The notes under the pieces were generated by a model, which was not told where the DNA came from, did no database searches, and worked only from the letters and a program-made list of their open reading frames with translations. A stretch of DNA of 64,000 bases from Gracilariopsis chorda (lineage: Eukaryota; Rhodophyta; Florideophyceae; Gracilariales; Gracilariaceae), in assembly GCA_003194525.1 (NCBI GenBank), contig NBIV01000098.1, positions 205,210-269,209 on the forward strand, read 5' to 3'. The position numbers and the translations under genes were made by a program. Numbering within the stretch: the first letter of the stretch is position 1; the number at the start of each line of letters is the position of its first letter. Below, in pieces: positions 22,133-31,929 of the stretch.

Positions 22133-22137
22133 CTCCA

Positions 22138-22660
22138 GATTTCCTACATTTGCGATAGAAACACCCGGCGTGAACATATTTTCCGCAAATGTTTCATATC
22201 AACCGCGTTATAAGGCAAAAATAGTGGTTTTTAGTCCATGCTAGCACTGAAACCACAGGACGTTCGCAAGAACTAGTCCGGATACTGCGCTTCCACTAAC
22301 TCAAAGCGCAGTCTGAAGGTCTTATTCTGTCTTATACGCCTTCTCCTTGCGCATATCAAGCCCAAGAGAACCAAATCCTATACTTTTGCATGACCTGACC
22401 CTACGCTTGGTCCAAAAGATTGACTACAAAATGTACGCTGTCATTTTATCTAACCCACATTCATAGTCTGCGAACGTTTGCAGAGGGCGGGAAGAACGGA
22501 TTTTCAACCTTACGAATGGCTCCATTTAGCACAGAAACCACCACACCATGTTCACAGACCAGTACCGTTTTAAACCTCAAAGATTTCCCAACAATGTCCG
22601 TCGTCGGCGTGCAGACTGTAGTTCAACGACATTTGCTAGAGCCATGTGATGCCAATTGAA
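22138..22660 (-). pseudogene. Upstream portion of the minus-strand ORF disrupted by Ty3-A
   Basis: The 22138-22200 piece supplies YETFAENMFTPGVSIANV, directly in frame with 17289 once Ty3-A is excised. Further upstream, 22500-22640 reads openly with VVSVLNGAIRKVENPFF but in pieces separated by stops. It may be a broken gene or a spliced one; function unknown. Confidence 0.35.
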
Positions 22661-22758
22661 GATACGCATGTACAGTGGACGGAATAAGTCGCCTATAGAT
22701 TGGTGCTGACGGGGCAGTGCAGTAAGGAGCTGGGTGAGTGCCACTAGTTTGAACCCAT

Positions 22759-22809
22759 AGCCAAAGCAAAGCGCGTGCGCGCAACTTGCGCGCGCGATAT
22801 GCTTTGGCT
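22759..22809. repeat. 51-nt GC-rich hairpin
   Basis: The outer arms AGCCAAAGCA and TGCTTTGGCT are perfectly complementary, and the centre GCGCGCAA-C-TTGCGCGC adds an 8-bp stem with a one-base loop. In between the pairing is slightly interrupted. It stands alone in non-coding sequence and could be a foldback element or a structured RNA segment. Confidence 0.6.
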
Positions 22810-23230
22810 GTCGTCTGTGTTTTCGGAACGATAGTTCTTTGGGCTAGTTTAGTAGGATTGAAATATATCGTCCAAAAATTTCTGCAGATAATGACGGATC
22901 GCGAATGCAAAGGTAGTTTTTGTTAGTTATTAAGAGTGCCAGCTAGTTTTCGCATTCGATTCTAGCAAAGATTATTGCAAATTATGAATGTGAAATGAAT
23001 GCAAAAGACGTCTCTAGGTTACAGTGGATGTTCGTATGTCATTCGCTAGATGTGAATGACGGGTGTGGAGCTTAACAACCTGTTACCAACCCATATCACG
23101 AGGATACCCCTCAAAACCACTCTCCACCGAGCGGTAACTGCGTCTCGGTATCCGGGAACGTCAGCTTGACGAAGTCGTCCCGTACGCTCTTCTCTTTATC
23201 GTTCTTCATCCTCTTCCCCCAATGTCCACC
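22810..23230. other. Spacer, nothing recognised
   Basis: No supported gene. It contains TAG/CTAGC-rich stretches similar in flavour to 43130-43340, but I could not align the two. Confidence 0.3.
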
Positions 23231-23235
23231 GCGCT

Positions 23236-23843
23236 TCACCTCATTCTTCTCATCATCCATCTCCCACTTCTCTTGCGCTGATCAACGAAGATCCTTTCCG
23301 CCTCCCTCGCCACCTCTTCTACACTCTTGAGCCCACGATTCTCCATCCCAACGCTCTTCGTCGCCTCCTTCCCTCCACCCACTCCACGCTTACCGCATCC
23401 TTTCCACTCCTCTCTGACATTCGGCCTCTTCTCTTCAACCCTCCCCTTGCACAACTTGTCCTCCTCCTCCTCGCTTTCCGCAGTCCTGGCCAAAAACCGT
23501 ACATTCTCCTTCTCCACTTCCCATCAAACTCTCCTTCTCCAGGTCCAAAGCTTATCCCATCTTCTCTCACAAACCTAAAACCACACGCCATCGCACCCCT
23601 TGGCGTCACAGGTGAGCCCTGCAGTCCACCATGACTCTCACCAACACCATCTCCCACCTTCACCAACTTCTCTACCTCCCGTAGCCGCGCCTGAAACATC
23701 TCCTGCTCCTCCCTCAACCCTCTACCCTCACGAACCACAAACGCTTCAATTATCTTCGCCATCCCACGCACACCCCTCTCCACTTCCTTCACCACCTCTA
23801 TCCCCATTGCCCTAGAGCACAATGCAAGCACTCCCTCCAACAC
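23236..23843 (-). pseudogene. GA-skewed minus-strand ORF pair with coiled-coil segment, unknown
   Basis: From about 23150 to 24250 the + strand is strongly pyrimidine-rich. The minus strand carries an open run (23843 down to about 23490: VVKEVERGVRGMAKIIEAFV, REEQEMFQARLREVEKLVKV, FGPGEGEFDGKW) that continues after a frame change as EKENVRFLARTAESEEEEDK through 23236. The joined product would be charged and helical. There is no ATG at the frame's opening and I recognise no family; it could be a Gag-like or DNA-binding remnant of an element. Confidence 0.3.
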
Positions 23844-24129
23844 TTCCTTCTCCGCTTTCTCTTGGTCTGGCTTTTACCGCATCCCCACAGCCACTATTTA
23901 CTCCATCTCCGCGAAGAACTGCCCCATCTGCACGATTCGGGGCTACTCTTCATCTAAAACACGACAGAGCTCAAAGGAAGCGGCAAAGATCAAAAGAAGT
24001 GGTAGAGATCGAAACCAATCGACAGCTCTCAGTGACAACCTCACCTGGCAGCAGCTCCCGCACATTCAATTCCCCGCTATTGTGCTCCTTCCAAACACCC
24101 TCAAACACTATATTTCAGAATATCTAGCA

Positions 24130-24970
24130 CTTTCTGCTTTTACTTTCCAGTCTACCCCACCCAAGTACCTCTCTCATATCTTTGTCTCCTCTCTACACCC
24201 CAGATGTACCCTTTCAACGCCTATTATACTCATATTCTTCACCTCTGTGGGTGTCATGTTGCACTTTGTCACGACACCGGACGATGACAGTCCTTTTTGT
24301 ATCCTTGTTCACTGGAGGACAGGTCAGAAATAGTATCTTAGCTCGAGAGTACCAGCACAGGCGTGCAATGCCAATGTAGTCAACAGAAACAAACTGCGTC
24401 AAATAACCAATTTATTACGTAGCAAGGGAACCAGGTAGTTATTGTATAACACAACTAGCAAACAAACTTGGAACAATGTAGCGAATAGACTGCACAAGCG
24501 GATAACCTACGCGATCAAAACTTAGATTTAGCGTAGTGTTGATGACAACTCCTAATATAGCACCACGGCCAACACGCACGACCAAGACTTTAGGTCTAGT
24601 ACGCGGCCGAAGTGCACCGTGCCACAGAAGATAAGGCCAAGCAAGGGCGGTGTTAGTACAAGCACTTGTAAAGGTGCGGGAGACCAAACCGCACCAAGTG
24701 AAAGGGTAGGTGGGGAAAAGTGTGTTTGATGGCACGGAGGAGGAGACTGCTCTAAGAGAAGGTGGGGGTTGCCGAAGGGAGAAGAAGTGGTCTGCCCCGA
24801 GTTGGCTTGGAGACCACCGACCCCGGTCTTTTATAAACAATTAGGCTGTGCGCATAGTCCCTAGTTATTCATACTAGGTCTAGATAATAACCCATAACAA
24901 CCTGTCATGGGACACTTTCCTGACATGCAAAACCAGCTTGGCAATGGCACTGGCCTGCTTAGGGTATTTT
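24130..24970. other. Spacer, nothing recognised
   Basis: No supported gene between the skewed segment and the small gene at 25037. Only short, compositionally unconvincing frames are present. Confidence 0.3.
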
Positions 24971-24973
24971 TGT

Positions 24974-24985
24974 GTCTATATAGTA
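24974..24985 (+). promoter_or_regulatory. TATA-like element of the gene at 25037
   Basis: CTATATAG lies about 55 bp upstream of the ATG at 25037 in otherwise mixed sequence, at a reasonable TATA-box distance for a short 5' leader. Confidence 0.4.
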
Positions 24986-25036
24986 TCTGGTGATCGCTGC
25001 AGATGATTCCAGCACCCTCGTGTCAACCAACTCGCT

Positions 25037-25402
25037 ATGTCCAAGCCTGCCACCACTGCCATCATTTGCAACATGACTGATGATTCCAGTATATCAGGTC
25101 ATTCCATTCCGTATTATACTTTCATCGATATGGAGGCGAAAGAACATGAAGAAACGCATAAACTGGCGCCGGCGGCTACTGAAGAAGACGCTACTAATGG
25201 ATTCGCTTCCTACGTCAAAGGATTGGGTTTGTCTAAGGACTTATTATTGGAATTGGAGGAGATACTGCGTAGTATTTCTGAAAGCGAAATGAAATGGGAA
25301 GAAGCTGCTGTGGTACTGAATGAACTCATTGCCCAGGCACCGTATTTTAAGTGCGTGGGCTACTTCATGGTGCGGTGTTCTCTGCAAACTGTCGTCTTCT
25401 GA
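25037..25402 (+). CDS. Small acidic host-like protein, unknown function
   Basis: The 121-residue frame begins with an ATG preceded by a short leader and TATA-like sequence and is followed by AATAAA at about 25457, so it has the look of a real compact transcription unit. The protein starts MSKPATTAIICNMTDDSS, carries a central acidic helix-prone region (EEDATNGFASYVKGLGLSKD, LLLELEEILRSISESEMKWE) and ends in a short hydrophobic, cysteine-containing tail (YFKCVGYFMVRCSLQTVVF). There is no signal peptide or clear transmembrane helix. I recognise no domain. Confidence 0.5.
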   Translation: MSKPATTAIICNMTDDSSISGHSIPYYTFIDMEAKEHEETHKLAPAATEEDATNGFASYVKGLGLSKDLLLELEEILRSISESEMKWEEAAVVLNELIAQAPYFKCVGYFMVRCSLQTVVF

Positions 25403-25452
25403 CTAACGTCGGCCCTATTCCACTCCTTCTGACTATGCTTGATACCCGTCTG

Positions 25453-25462
25453 GACAAATAAA
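25453..25462 (+). terminator. Probable polyadenylation signal of the gene at 25037
   Basis: AATAAA within ACAAATAAAAG, about 55 bp after the stop codon. Confidence 0.45.
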
Positions 25463-25954
25463 AGATATCTCATCTTCATTGTGATATTGGGGATGCTGTG
25501 TTGTGGTTGTCGCTGTACTGCCGGCACATGGCCCTAGTTTGTAGTATAACCAGTCGTGGGATCCTAAGACACAAACGGGTTATGGTGCACACCAACTCAC
25601 CTTCGCTTAACAGAGTCTCGTGCCATTTGTGGGGAGTCACTCTCGTCGGGTGTCCAGCGGTATAGACCACATATGCACCTGTAAGAACGTGTCCCTGTTG
25701 CTCAACATTGCTACCACTCGTGGCTGACACAGTTGGATGTGGAATGCCGTTTTTGCAGTCGGTTCACATGATGCCAAGGGCCTCGTGCGGTGACGGTTCG
25801 TGCGTGGGGCCTGGCGGAAAAGGGCGCTTTTCATGTCCGTTCATCATCATCACGGAGTCGACAGCTGCCCTTTCCAAACCATCAGCAGTGTTTGCACCGC
25901 ACTCAAACCTAGTCCTCATAGCAGGAGCATAGATCAGGGAACTTCGGGCTTGGG
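25463..25954. other. Spacer between the small gene and the minisatellite
   Basis: No supported gene. A minus-strand open frame crosses the region into the minisatellite, but its proline-rich content appears to be driven by the repeat. Confidence 0.3.
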
Positions 25955-26059
25955 TGGGTAGCGCAGGCGGCGGTTGAGGAAGTGCAGGCGGCTGCTGAGG
26001 TAGTGCAGACGGCGGCTGAGGTAGTGCAGGCGGCGGCTGGGGTAGTGCAGGCGGCGGCT
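25955..26059. repeat. 21-bp GC-rich minisatellite, about five units
   Basis: Units of consensus GAGGTAGTGCAGGCGGCGGCT occupy 25976-25996, 25997-26017, 26018-26038 and 26039-26059, preceded by one degenerate unit. Being a multiple of three it keeps both strands open: EVVQAAA on +, PPPALPQ on -. I cannot say whether either is translated. Confidence 0.85.
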
Positions 26060-26230
26060 GACAGGGGCACGAGGAGCAGCGACAGCAACAGCGACAGTGG
26101 CGGCGGTGGCGGACAGGGGCGAGGGGCGCGCTGGCCGGCTGTTGCGACTGCGGCCGTGGCGCAGGGCGTCGGAAGGGCGCTGCAGGTGGGCGGTGGGGAG
26201 AGCGGATGGTTTGCATGCTTACGCAGACGC

Positions 26231-26297
26231 ATGGCTTTGCCATGATGGCTGGGAAAGGCAATTTGGGGCGCACGTCCTGCCATCATGGCAAGGCCAT
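26231..26297. repeat. Inverted repeat with 19-bp arms
   Basis: The arm at 26231-26249 and the arm at 26279-26297 pair over 19 bp with one mismatch; the inner 13 bp (TTGCCATGATGGC and its complement) are perfect. The loop is 29 nt. Confidence 0.75.
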
Positions 26298-26570
26298 ACC
26301 CCCAGATTCAAAACCTTTACAGCTATCTCGCAGCCCCCATTTACATAAACCTCATTTTTTTCATAAAACTTTCCCTCTTTTCCGCGCACAGTGTCGAACT
26401 CTTATACCACTTGTACAAGAAAGTTTTTTTCATCTATTTCGTCTCATGTCTCAATATGGTAAATTGAATATGAAAACAATCGCGTACAGAACACATAAAA
26501 CAACCGTTAGGTCCTGTACGTAATCTTCTTGCATCTAGTTGCTGTCATCTAGTTCAAATAAGCTATTCTG

Positions 26571-27809
26571 TTGCAAATAAATGCATACACACCTTCCCAT
26601 TCTCATTCTCTCCCGTCCGTCACCAAAAGTTCCGTCCTTGACCTCTCAGCTCTAGAAATGGTGTTCCAAAACTTTCGCTACCAAAAATACGTCGTCCTCC
26701 ACAATAACGTTCGACCAAATATCACGTTCGACATTCTCCCCGACAAAACGTACCTTCGTTTCAACAATTGCTTGAAGCTATAGTACTGCAAGGACACAAA
26801 GAAGTCATATCTTCCAGGCGCAGCCTCCATTCTCATCGATGAAGTGAAAGCCGAAATGACAAACACCGACCAACTCCTCCACGAGAACCCCTCTGACTCC
26901 CGGTTCTTGCAAAATCACCTGCTACTACAAGACCTGGAATACCTTTGACGAATATCCAATTACATTCGCTCCTCTCAAATCCTTTTGAACAATCCGTTTC
27001 ATATGGCAAGTCTTCTTTCTCTACTAATTTTTGCCATCCACCTCTCCTTCGCCATCGGAACTCTCTACAGTCTTTTGAAACCAAGTGTCACCAAATTTCT
27101 TCTATCCGGCCATTTTTCCTGTGAAACGGAGACTGGATACACCATACTCTACAGTACCATCGAGACAGTACTCCATGTTTTGCAGTTCGACTTTTCATTC
27201 TTCCGTCACAAGGAGTTTTTCCGCCCCCTCTCTTTCTGCCCCATGAACCCCAATCAACATTATGGCAGAATGAGTACCATCAGCGCAAGATTCACAGGAT
27301 TTCCCATAGCTGGAGTCCTCGCCCTGAACGCGAAAATATTTACCGCTTACGAACTGCTAACAACGCCAGTTTCGCTAAGCTGTTCTATACGGAACGCATC
27401 CATCGCATTCATTCCGGTCGGATTCTTATTCGCCCTCACAGTCTACTTTGTCGACAGACTGGCCTTGTACGCCCTCACAGGCCACACGTTCAACAACAGA
27501 GTCCTTTCCCCATATTCGCCACACTATCTTTCCAACATCATACAAATGTTTACATCAACGGCCTGGAAATCTCATTAAAGAGCATTGTTCCTGGAGCACA
27601 TCGTGCTCTCCATTCACACCTTTCTTCGTCGACTTTTGCCCGTCTTCCTGGCGCAATTCACTTCGGAGTCCATCCATCTTTGTGCTTTTTCATCCCACAG
27701 GTTCCCTCCACTAATGACTAACACTTTTTTCATTCTTGTACTGGTCCACTCCAGCGCTGTAGACTACGAAATCAAATATAGGTTGAAGCGATATATTGCA
27801 GCTATCTGA
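26571..27809 (+). pseudogene. Unrecognised + strand reading frame with four internal stops
   Basis: One frame stays open for about 413 codons apart from stops near 26781, 26946, 27576 and the end at 27807. The opening part looks protein-like (SALEMVFQNFRYQKYVVLHN, ITFDILPDKTYLRFNNCLKL, DEVKAEMTNTDQLLHENPSD). The middle is hydrophobic. Further right another + frame also looks plausible (NVYINGLEISLKSIVPGAH), so frames may change. The region is pyrimidine-rich on the + strand. I could not decide strand with certainty and do not recognise a family; a jelly-roll-like or viral-like structural protein is only a guess. Confidence 0.3.
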
Positions 27810-28044
27810 ACACATGTCCGCAAACCGCAACATTTTCTTCGGGTTTGAAGTCCTATCACCTTGCGCTTCAACAGTGCACCACTTAGCATTGTGCGCGTGA
27901 CTTTCTTGAAGGCCACATTCGTCTCCTTCTCAATCGTTTTCATGAACGAATGAATGGAGTAGAGCTTGTCTCGAAATTACATCACTCAATCCGCAGCAAC
28001 CGTATCATTCAGCGCGTTTCCAATCGAAATCAATGGAGACATGG

Positions 28045-29141
28045 TCATGGGCCGCCATCACGTCTTCTAAAAAACGATACACTGATCAGGGGACAGACAT
28101 CCCGAAGTTTTCTGCTCGTTTGCCTGTGCTCGAGGAAAATATTCAAGCGGGGTAAGCCGTCAACCAGAGTATAGTCCACTACGATTCGGTACCTTTGGAA
28201 CAAGACTTCTCCCGGCTTCTTTGTACCGATAATAGTGACACTCAAATTCCCCACAGATCCCAAGATTCCGTAGAGCTCTATTTGCTGCTCCACTTCTTTC
28301 TTGTGTCTTAGTTCCACTTCTTGCACACCGTCGTCCGGAGGCTTAATGAGGTCAATGTCCACAACATACGTACCGGTGTATAGTCGTTCATCTCAAAAGA
28401 AAAATCCAGCATACGTTCTTCGATATCATCCGGAGGTAGCTCATCTCCCTTATCGAATAAGTCAACTTGGGCCTCCGAAGCAAACGCTCTAGAACCCAAA
28501 ACTTGCACCTCATCATCATCACTTCCTTCCAATGACTCTCCAGGTTGCTCTGGGTATACAACCTCCTTGGTTGCGCTGCTTCTGGCCTCCACATTTGCTT
28601 CCGCGGCTTGGGCCTGATGCGCTATTTGGCTATGACCACCACTGCATGTGGCAACTGCCTTGACGGCTTTTCCCCAAGTCATTGCCAACGCTTTCGGTGG
28701 GGAAGAAACGGCAGTCTGCGGTGTGTGTAATTGCGGCACACATCCTCCACTGCTCGCTTGGGGGTTCAGTGGGGGATTCGCCAGAGTGAAAAACGGATTC
28801 GCGCTGTTTCTTTTCTTCGGATCGCTCAGTCTGACCACACTCGCCTTCCCGGTGGAGGTGGTCGTCTTCACCCTGGAGCGCAACGCGCCCTTGTGTACTT
28901 CTTCGTCGCCGTTACTCAAGCTCATCAATTGTTTCAGATTCTTCGCCCTCGTCTTTCCTGTGGTGTTTGTTTTCACGTTCTTGGCAGACGGATTCTTGGC
29001 CGCAGTGGGAGCCTGAATGGAGGACGGTTTCGCAGCGAGTGTGGACGATGCTCCACCAGAATTTTGCATCATTTTCACGTCCGAACAGTAGAAATCGTTG
29101 CTCTGCATATCTCCCAGGATGTTGGGCACGGTGTCACTCAT
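28045..29141 (-). pseudogene. Unrecognised minus-strand protein, Ala/Lys/Ser-rich, frameshifted
   Basis: From the ATG at 29141 the frame gives MSDTVPNILGDMQSNDFYCS, a basic low-complexity middle (AAKNPSAKNVKTNTTGKTRA), then an acidic part (GESLEGSDDDEVQVLG, DELPPDDIEERMLDFSFEM). Near 28360 the coherent reading moves to another frame: VDIDLIKPPDDGVQEVELRH, VGNLSVTIIGTKKPGEVLFQ and YTLVDGLPRLNIFLEHR, to 28045. The same reading may extend upstream in frame (PMEDFGV, KVLIEDEKGMQ) past two stops to about 29220. The strand is clear from amino-acid content. I do not recognise it; an OB-like or nucleic-acid-binding role is possible. Confidence 0.4.
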
Positions 29142-29859
29142 TTCAAACTGATACGGCTACTGCATACCTTTCTCATCCTCAATCAGCACCTTTCATATAA
29201 CGCCAAAGTCCTCCATCGGCTTCATCTCAGTTCGTCCTCATGCAACGTCCTCATCAAGTTTCCAGCCGGCTGCCCACCAGCACTATGCTCACTTCTGGCA
29301 TAAGCGTTTCGTACGCTCTTCTTCTCCCCATTCGGTAGACGGACCAACAGGGTCCCCTTCTCGCTTGTTTTCGGCTCCCAAAATGGGCCACTAGGCTGCT
29401 TTGCGCCACTGTGCGTGGTGGGCATTGCGTTGGCTCACGGTGTTTCCTTCGCTTTCTGCACAGAGGCACTGGGTCTTGTAGACCTCCTATTGTGCCGCCT
29501 GTTGTCCACCTTTGCAGTCTTGCGCACCAAGATGTCACAAAACGTGAAACTGAGATACGAGACCTTTCGATACGCGACACGGAATAGCGTAATCCGTTGC
29601 AGACGGTCACGAAAATCAGCGCGTGCTGAGAGCTGAATTCAAACCTGCGCGAAGGCGGAGCTTCTCTTTGTGTCCTTTTAGTCGGACCAGATGCTAAGGT
29701 GGCACAAAGAAGTGGATTCGGTGAGTTTGCTCAGAGTTCTTTGCGGAGGAAGCATTCCGGTCGCCCTATTCACCTCTTCTCCAACACCCTTCCTACCTTG
29801 CGTAAACGCTTCAACGCTGGCACCCCCCGGGCCGTTGCGGCTGCAACTGGTGGTCGGTT

Positions 29860-30655
29860 TTGATATTTTCGGTCGATAATGTCAAGAACGACCACCCTAA
29901 AGTTAAGCAGAAATCATCATTCTGGTGTTCTTCCTTTACATTCTCCGTCGACAATGTCAAGAAAGACCACCCGGAGCATCTGCGCCGCTAGGCTTACAAC
30001 CTGAACTGTGAGAACAGCGACGATTTCTCCAAAGTTGCGCCTTCACTCTCCGTTCTGCACTGCCCAACTCCCTTATTCCCAACAAAATCCTTCGACGTTT
30101 CCCTCCCTGCTCAAGTACACATTTCGAAATCAAATATCTGTGAAGGTAGAGGCATGTGAATCATCAGAACAGGCGTCTTCGTTCCTCGATTGCCTGCCAC
30201 GAATTATCGTTTGCGCAACCATTCGAACTCGAATGCAATCTTTCGTGCATCTGTGCATCTCCCTCCGAAATCCAGCCATGGCGTTCTCCTCCACGAAACG
30301 AACTTCAAGGAGTTCTTCAGGTGCAACAATGATAGGACCTACCGCTTCTACACATCCACACTTCGACATGAGCAATTAGGAGGGCTTCAAAACCATCTGG
30401 AAGGTGTTTATGTCCGTCCGTGATGCGTACGCGGAATCTAGAGGCTCTGTAGTCCCTTAACGCGAAGACAATTAAGGAGATCGTCGACTTTATGCTCCAG
30501 AATCGTCGGGCGAATCCTGAAGTGGTCGGATTGTTGGAATGATTCCTTGGTTCCTTCCAAACCTCTTACCGCGACCGAGAGGTTACTACTTATCTTTGCA
30601 CATCTGTACAGGTTCCAACACAGTACGTCCAACAGGTTTATCGATAAGTGACGTT
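29860..30655 (+). pseudogene. Broken + strand coding region, unknown, with a duplicated peptide
   Basis: The peptide FSVDNVK-(N/K)DHP is encoded twice in the same frame, at 29866 and 29941, exactly 75 bp apart. Further right, readable pieces in different frames include NFKEFFRCNNDRTYRFYTS, FKTIWKVFMSVRDAYAESRG, KTIKEIVDFMLQNRRANPEV and YVQQVYR before a stop near 30648. Several frameshifts are needed to connect them. An inverted repeat follows the end: GTTTATCGA at 30636-30644 and TCGATAAAC at 30658-30666. No family recognised. Confidence 0.35.
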
Positions 30656-30779
30656 TTTCGATAAACAGTACGGGTAGAAAGACAGGGGTCTACCGGATCT
30701 TTACGAGTAGACTATTGACGGGAGGCGCGAAGGGGGAACAGGGATAGTACAAAGAGTGTTCAACAATGAATTCTTCAAG

Positions 30780-31760
30780 ACGTAATTCCACAAAGCCACT
30801 ACGGGGAAGGGAAGGGGAAGGTTTAGGACCGTTCCTGCTACTCGATTACAACAGCTGGTGTACCTGTCGGTGAAGGACATTGAGATTCTACGCACAGATC
30901 AGAAACAGAAGCGACGCCTCGGACGGAGAAAGAAGGTAAAGGAAATGAAGTACGTGGAAAGTTTCCCCATTTCAAATCGCACGCACGGTCAGCATATGGC
31001 AAAAAGCGTACAGCAAGTTTGCCGGGCTTAGGACGCGTTCGCTGTCGTTCTGAATTTCAGGCACTGCAAGCAAATGTTGCTTCTCTATCTTATTATCGAC
31101 ATGGACACTTTTAAGCTCACTTATATTCACTCCCAAACGGTTGTTTACAGCCCTAAAACCGCCTCGTACAGGCCGGGAGAAGAAATGAAGCCGATGGTAT
31201 CCGAGCCCACTGTTGTTCCCTGGGCTACTGCTTTTTCGGACGACGTAGACCGTAATATGCGTATTCTGGCCCGAGAAGTCGTCTCCAAACCTCAGCTTAT
31301 TGTATTGGACAACAAGATGTATGAGCTGGGTGAAACCAGGCAATGGCCAGTGCTATCTACGTTTAAGCGAAACGGCACAAAGCCTCCGGTTCGAGTTGAC
31401 TCATTATTTGAGGATATTGTTAAATCAGTGAAAGACGGTTGTGCAAAGCACAATACTCGAACCGGAAAAGCTATGTCACGCCCTACGGATGTACATTCAA
31501 CTTTAACCGCCGCTCCTGGGACCAAGAGCATCACGAAGAGCTTGGAGGCCGTTGCGGAGCAGCTCAGTAGGAGCTCCAATGGCTTCGGACAGCCAGATGG
31601 GAACAGTAGTAGCAGTTGTAGTACAGAAAGTACTATATATGCTCCTAAGGACCGACTGTTACAGAATATTCCTGACGGAGTCTCTGTATTTTCTAACTGG
31701 TGCCACGTAGCACACCAATCCAGAGGAATCGTTCCACCGTACTGTATGTCAATTAAGTAG
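30780..31760 (+). pseudogene. Unrecognised + strand ORF (228-codon core) with a basic upstream piece
   Basis: The core frame begins with an ATG at 31074 and runs to 31760: MDTFKLTYIHSQTVVYSPKT, MYELGETRQWPVLSTFKR, FEDIVKSVKDGCAKHNTRTG, SITKSLEAVAEQLSRSSNGF. In a neighbouring frame upstream (30840-31030) a basic stretch reads LSVKDIEILRTDQKQKRRLG and EMKYVESFPISNR. The basic piece suggests nucleic-acid binding. It lies immediately left of Ty3-B2 and may belong to a separate element. No family recognised. Confidence 0.35.
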
Positions 31761-31929
31761 AATAACCTAACTTAGATCTTTATAGGGTACAGTAGATAGT
31801 TTTCGTTGAGGTCAGCTCGCAGCACTGTGTATAGATCGCCGCTGGAGCTCCAGCTCCGGGGAAGTAAACCAAGCACCCTCGAGGCTTGTTCTAATTCGTC
31901 TGGTTCAACCTCGTGGTACTCACCTTCAG

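Larger units (their letters stand above)
17290..22137 (+). mobile_element. Ty3-A: Ty3/gypsy chromovirus with both LTRs and target duplication
   Basis: Two LTRs (17295-17485 and 21941-22132), each TG...CA, flank a gag-pol region in the order gag, protease, RT, RNase H, integrase, chromodomain-like tail. The 5-bp direct repeat CTCCA lies immediately outside (17290-17294 and 22133-22137). By eye the LTRs are about 87 percent identical, and the coding region has many stops plus frameshifts, so this is an old insertion. It interrupts a minus-strand reading frame that becomes continuous when the element is removed. Confidence 0.93.

Noticed and set aside
23327-23815. + strand Ser/Pro-rich ORFs in the pyrimidine-rich segment
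   Set aside because: Composition (Ser, Pro, Leu, Phe) is what a CT-rich strand yields; the opposite strand is more protein-like.
24439-24840. Minus-strand 133-codon ORF left of the small gene
   Set aside because: No recognisable domain and no promoter or codon evidence; treated as non-coding.
25955-26059. CRISPR-like array
   Set aside because: Units are contiguous without spacers and the genome is eukaryotic; it is a minisatellite.
25764-26273. Minus-strand Pro/Ala-rich ORF of 169 codons
   Set aside because: Its openness and PPPALPQ repeats come from the 21-bp minisatellite; no ATG-supported context or other evidence.
29254-29610. Minus-strand 118-codon ORF
   Set aside because: Arg/Ser/Gly-rich with no ATG-led structure; overlaps a competing minus frame and I cannot choose.
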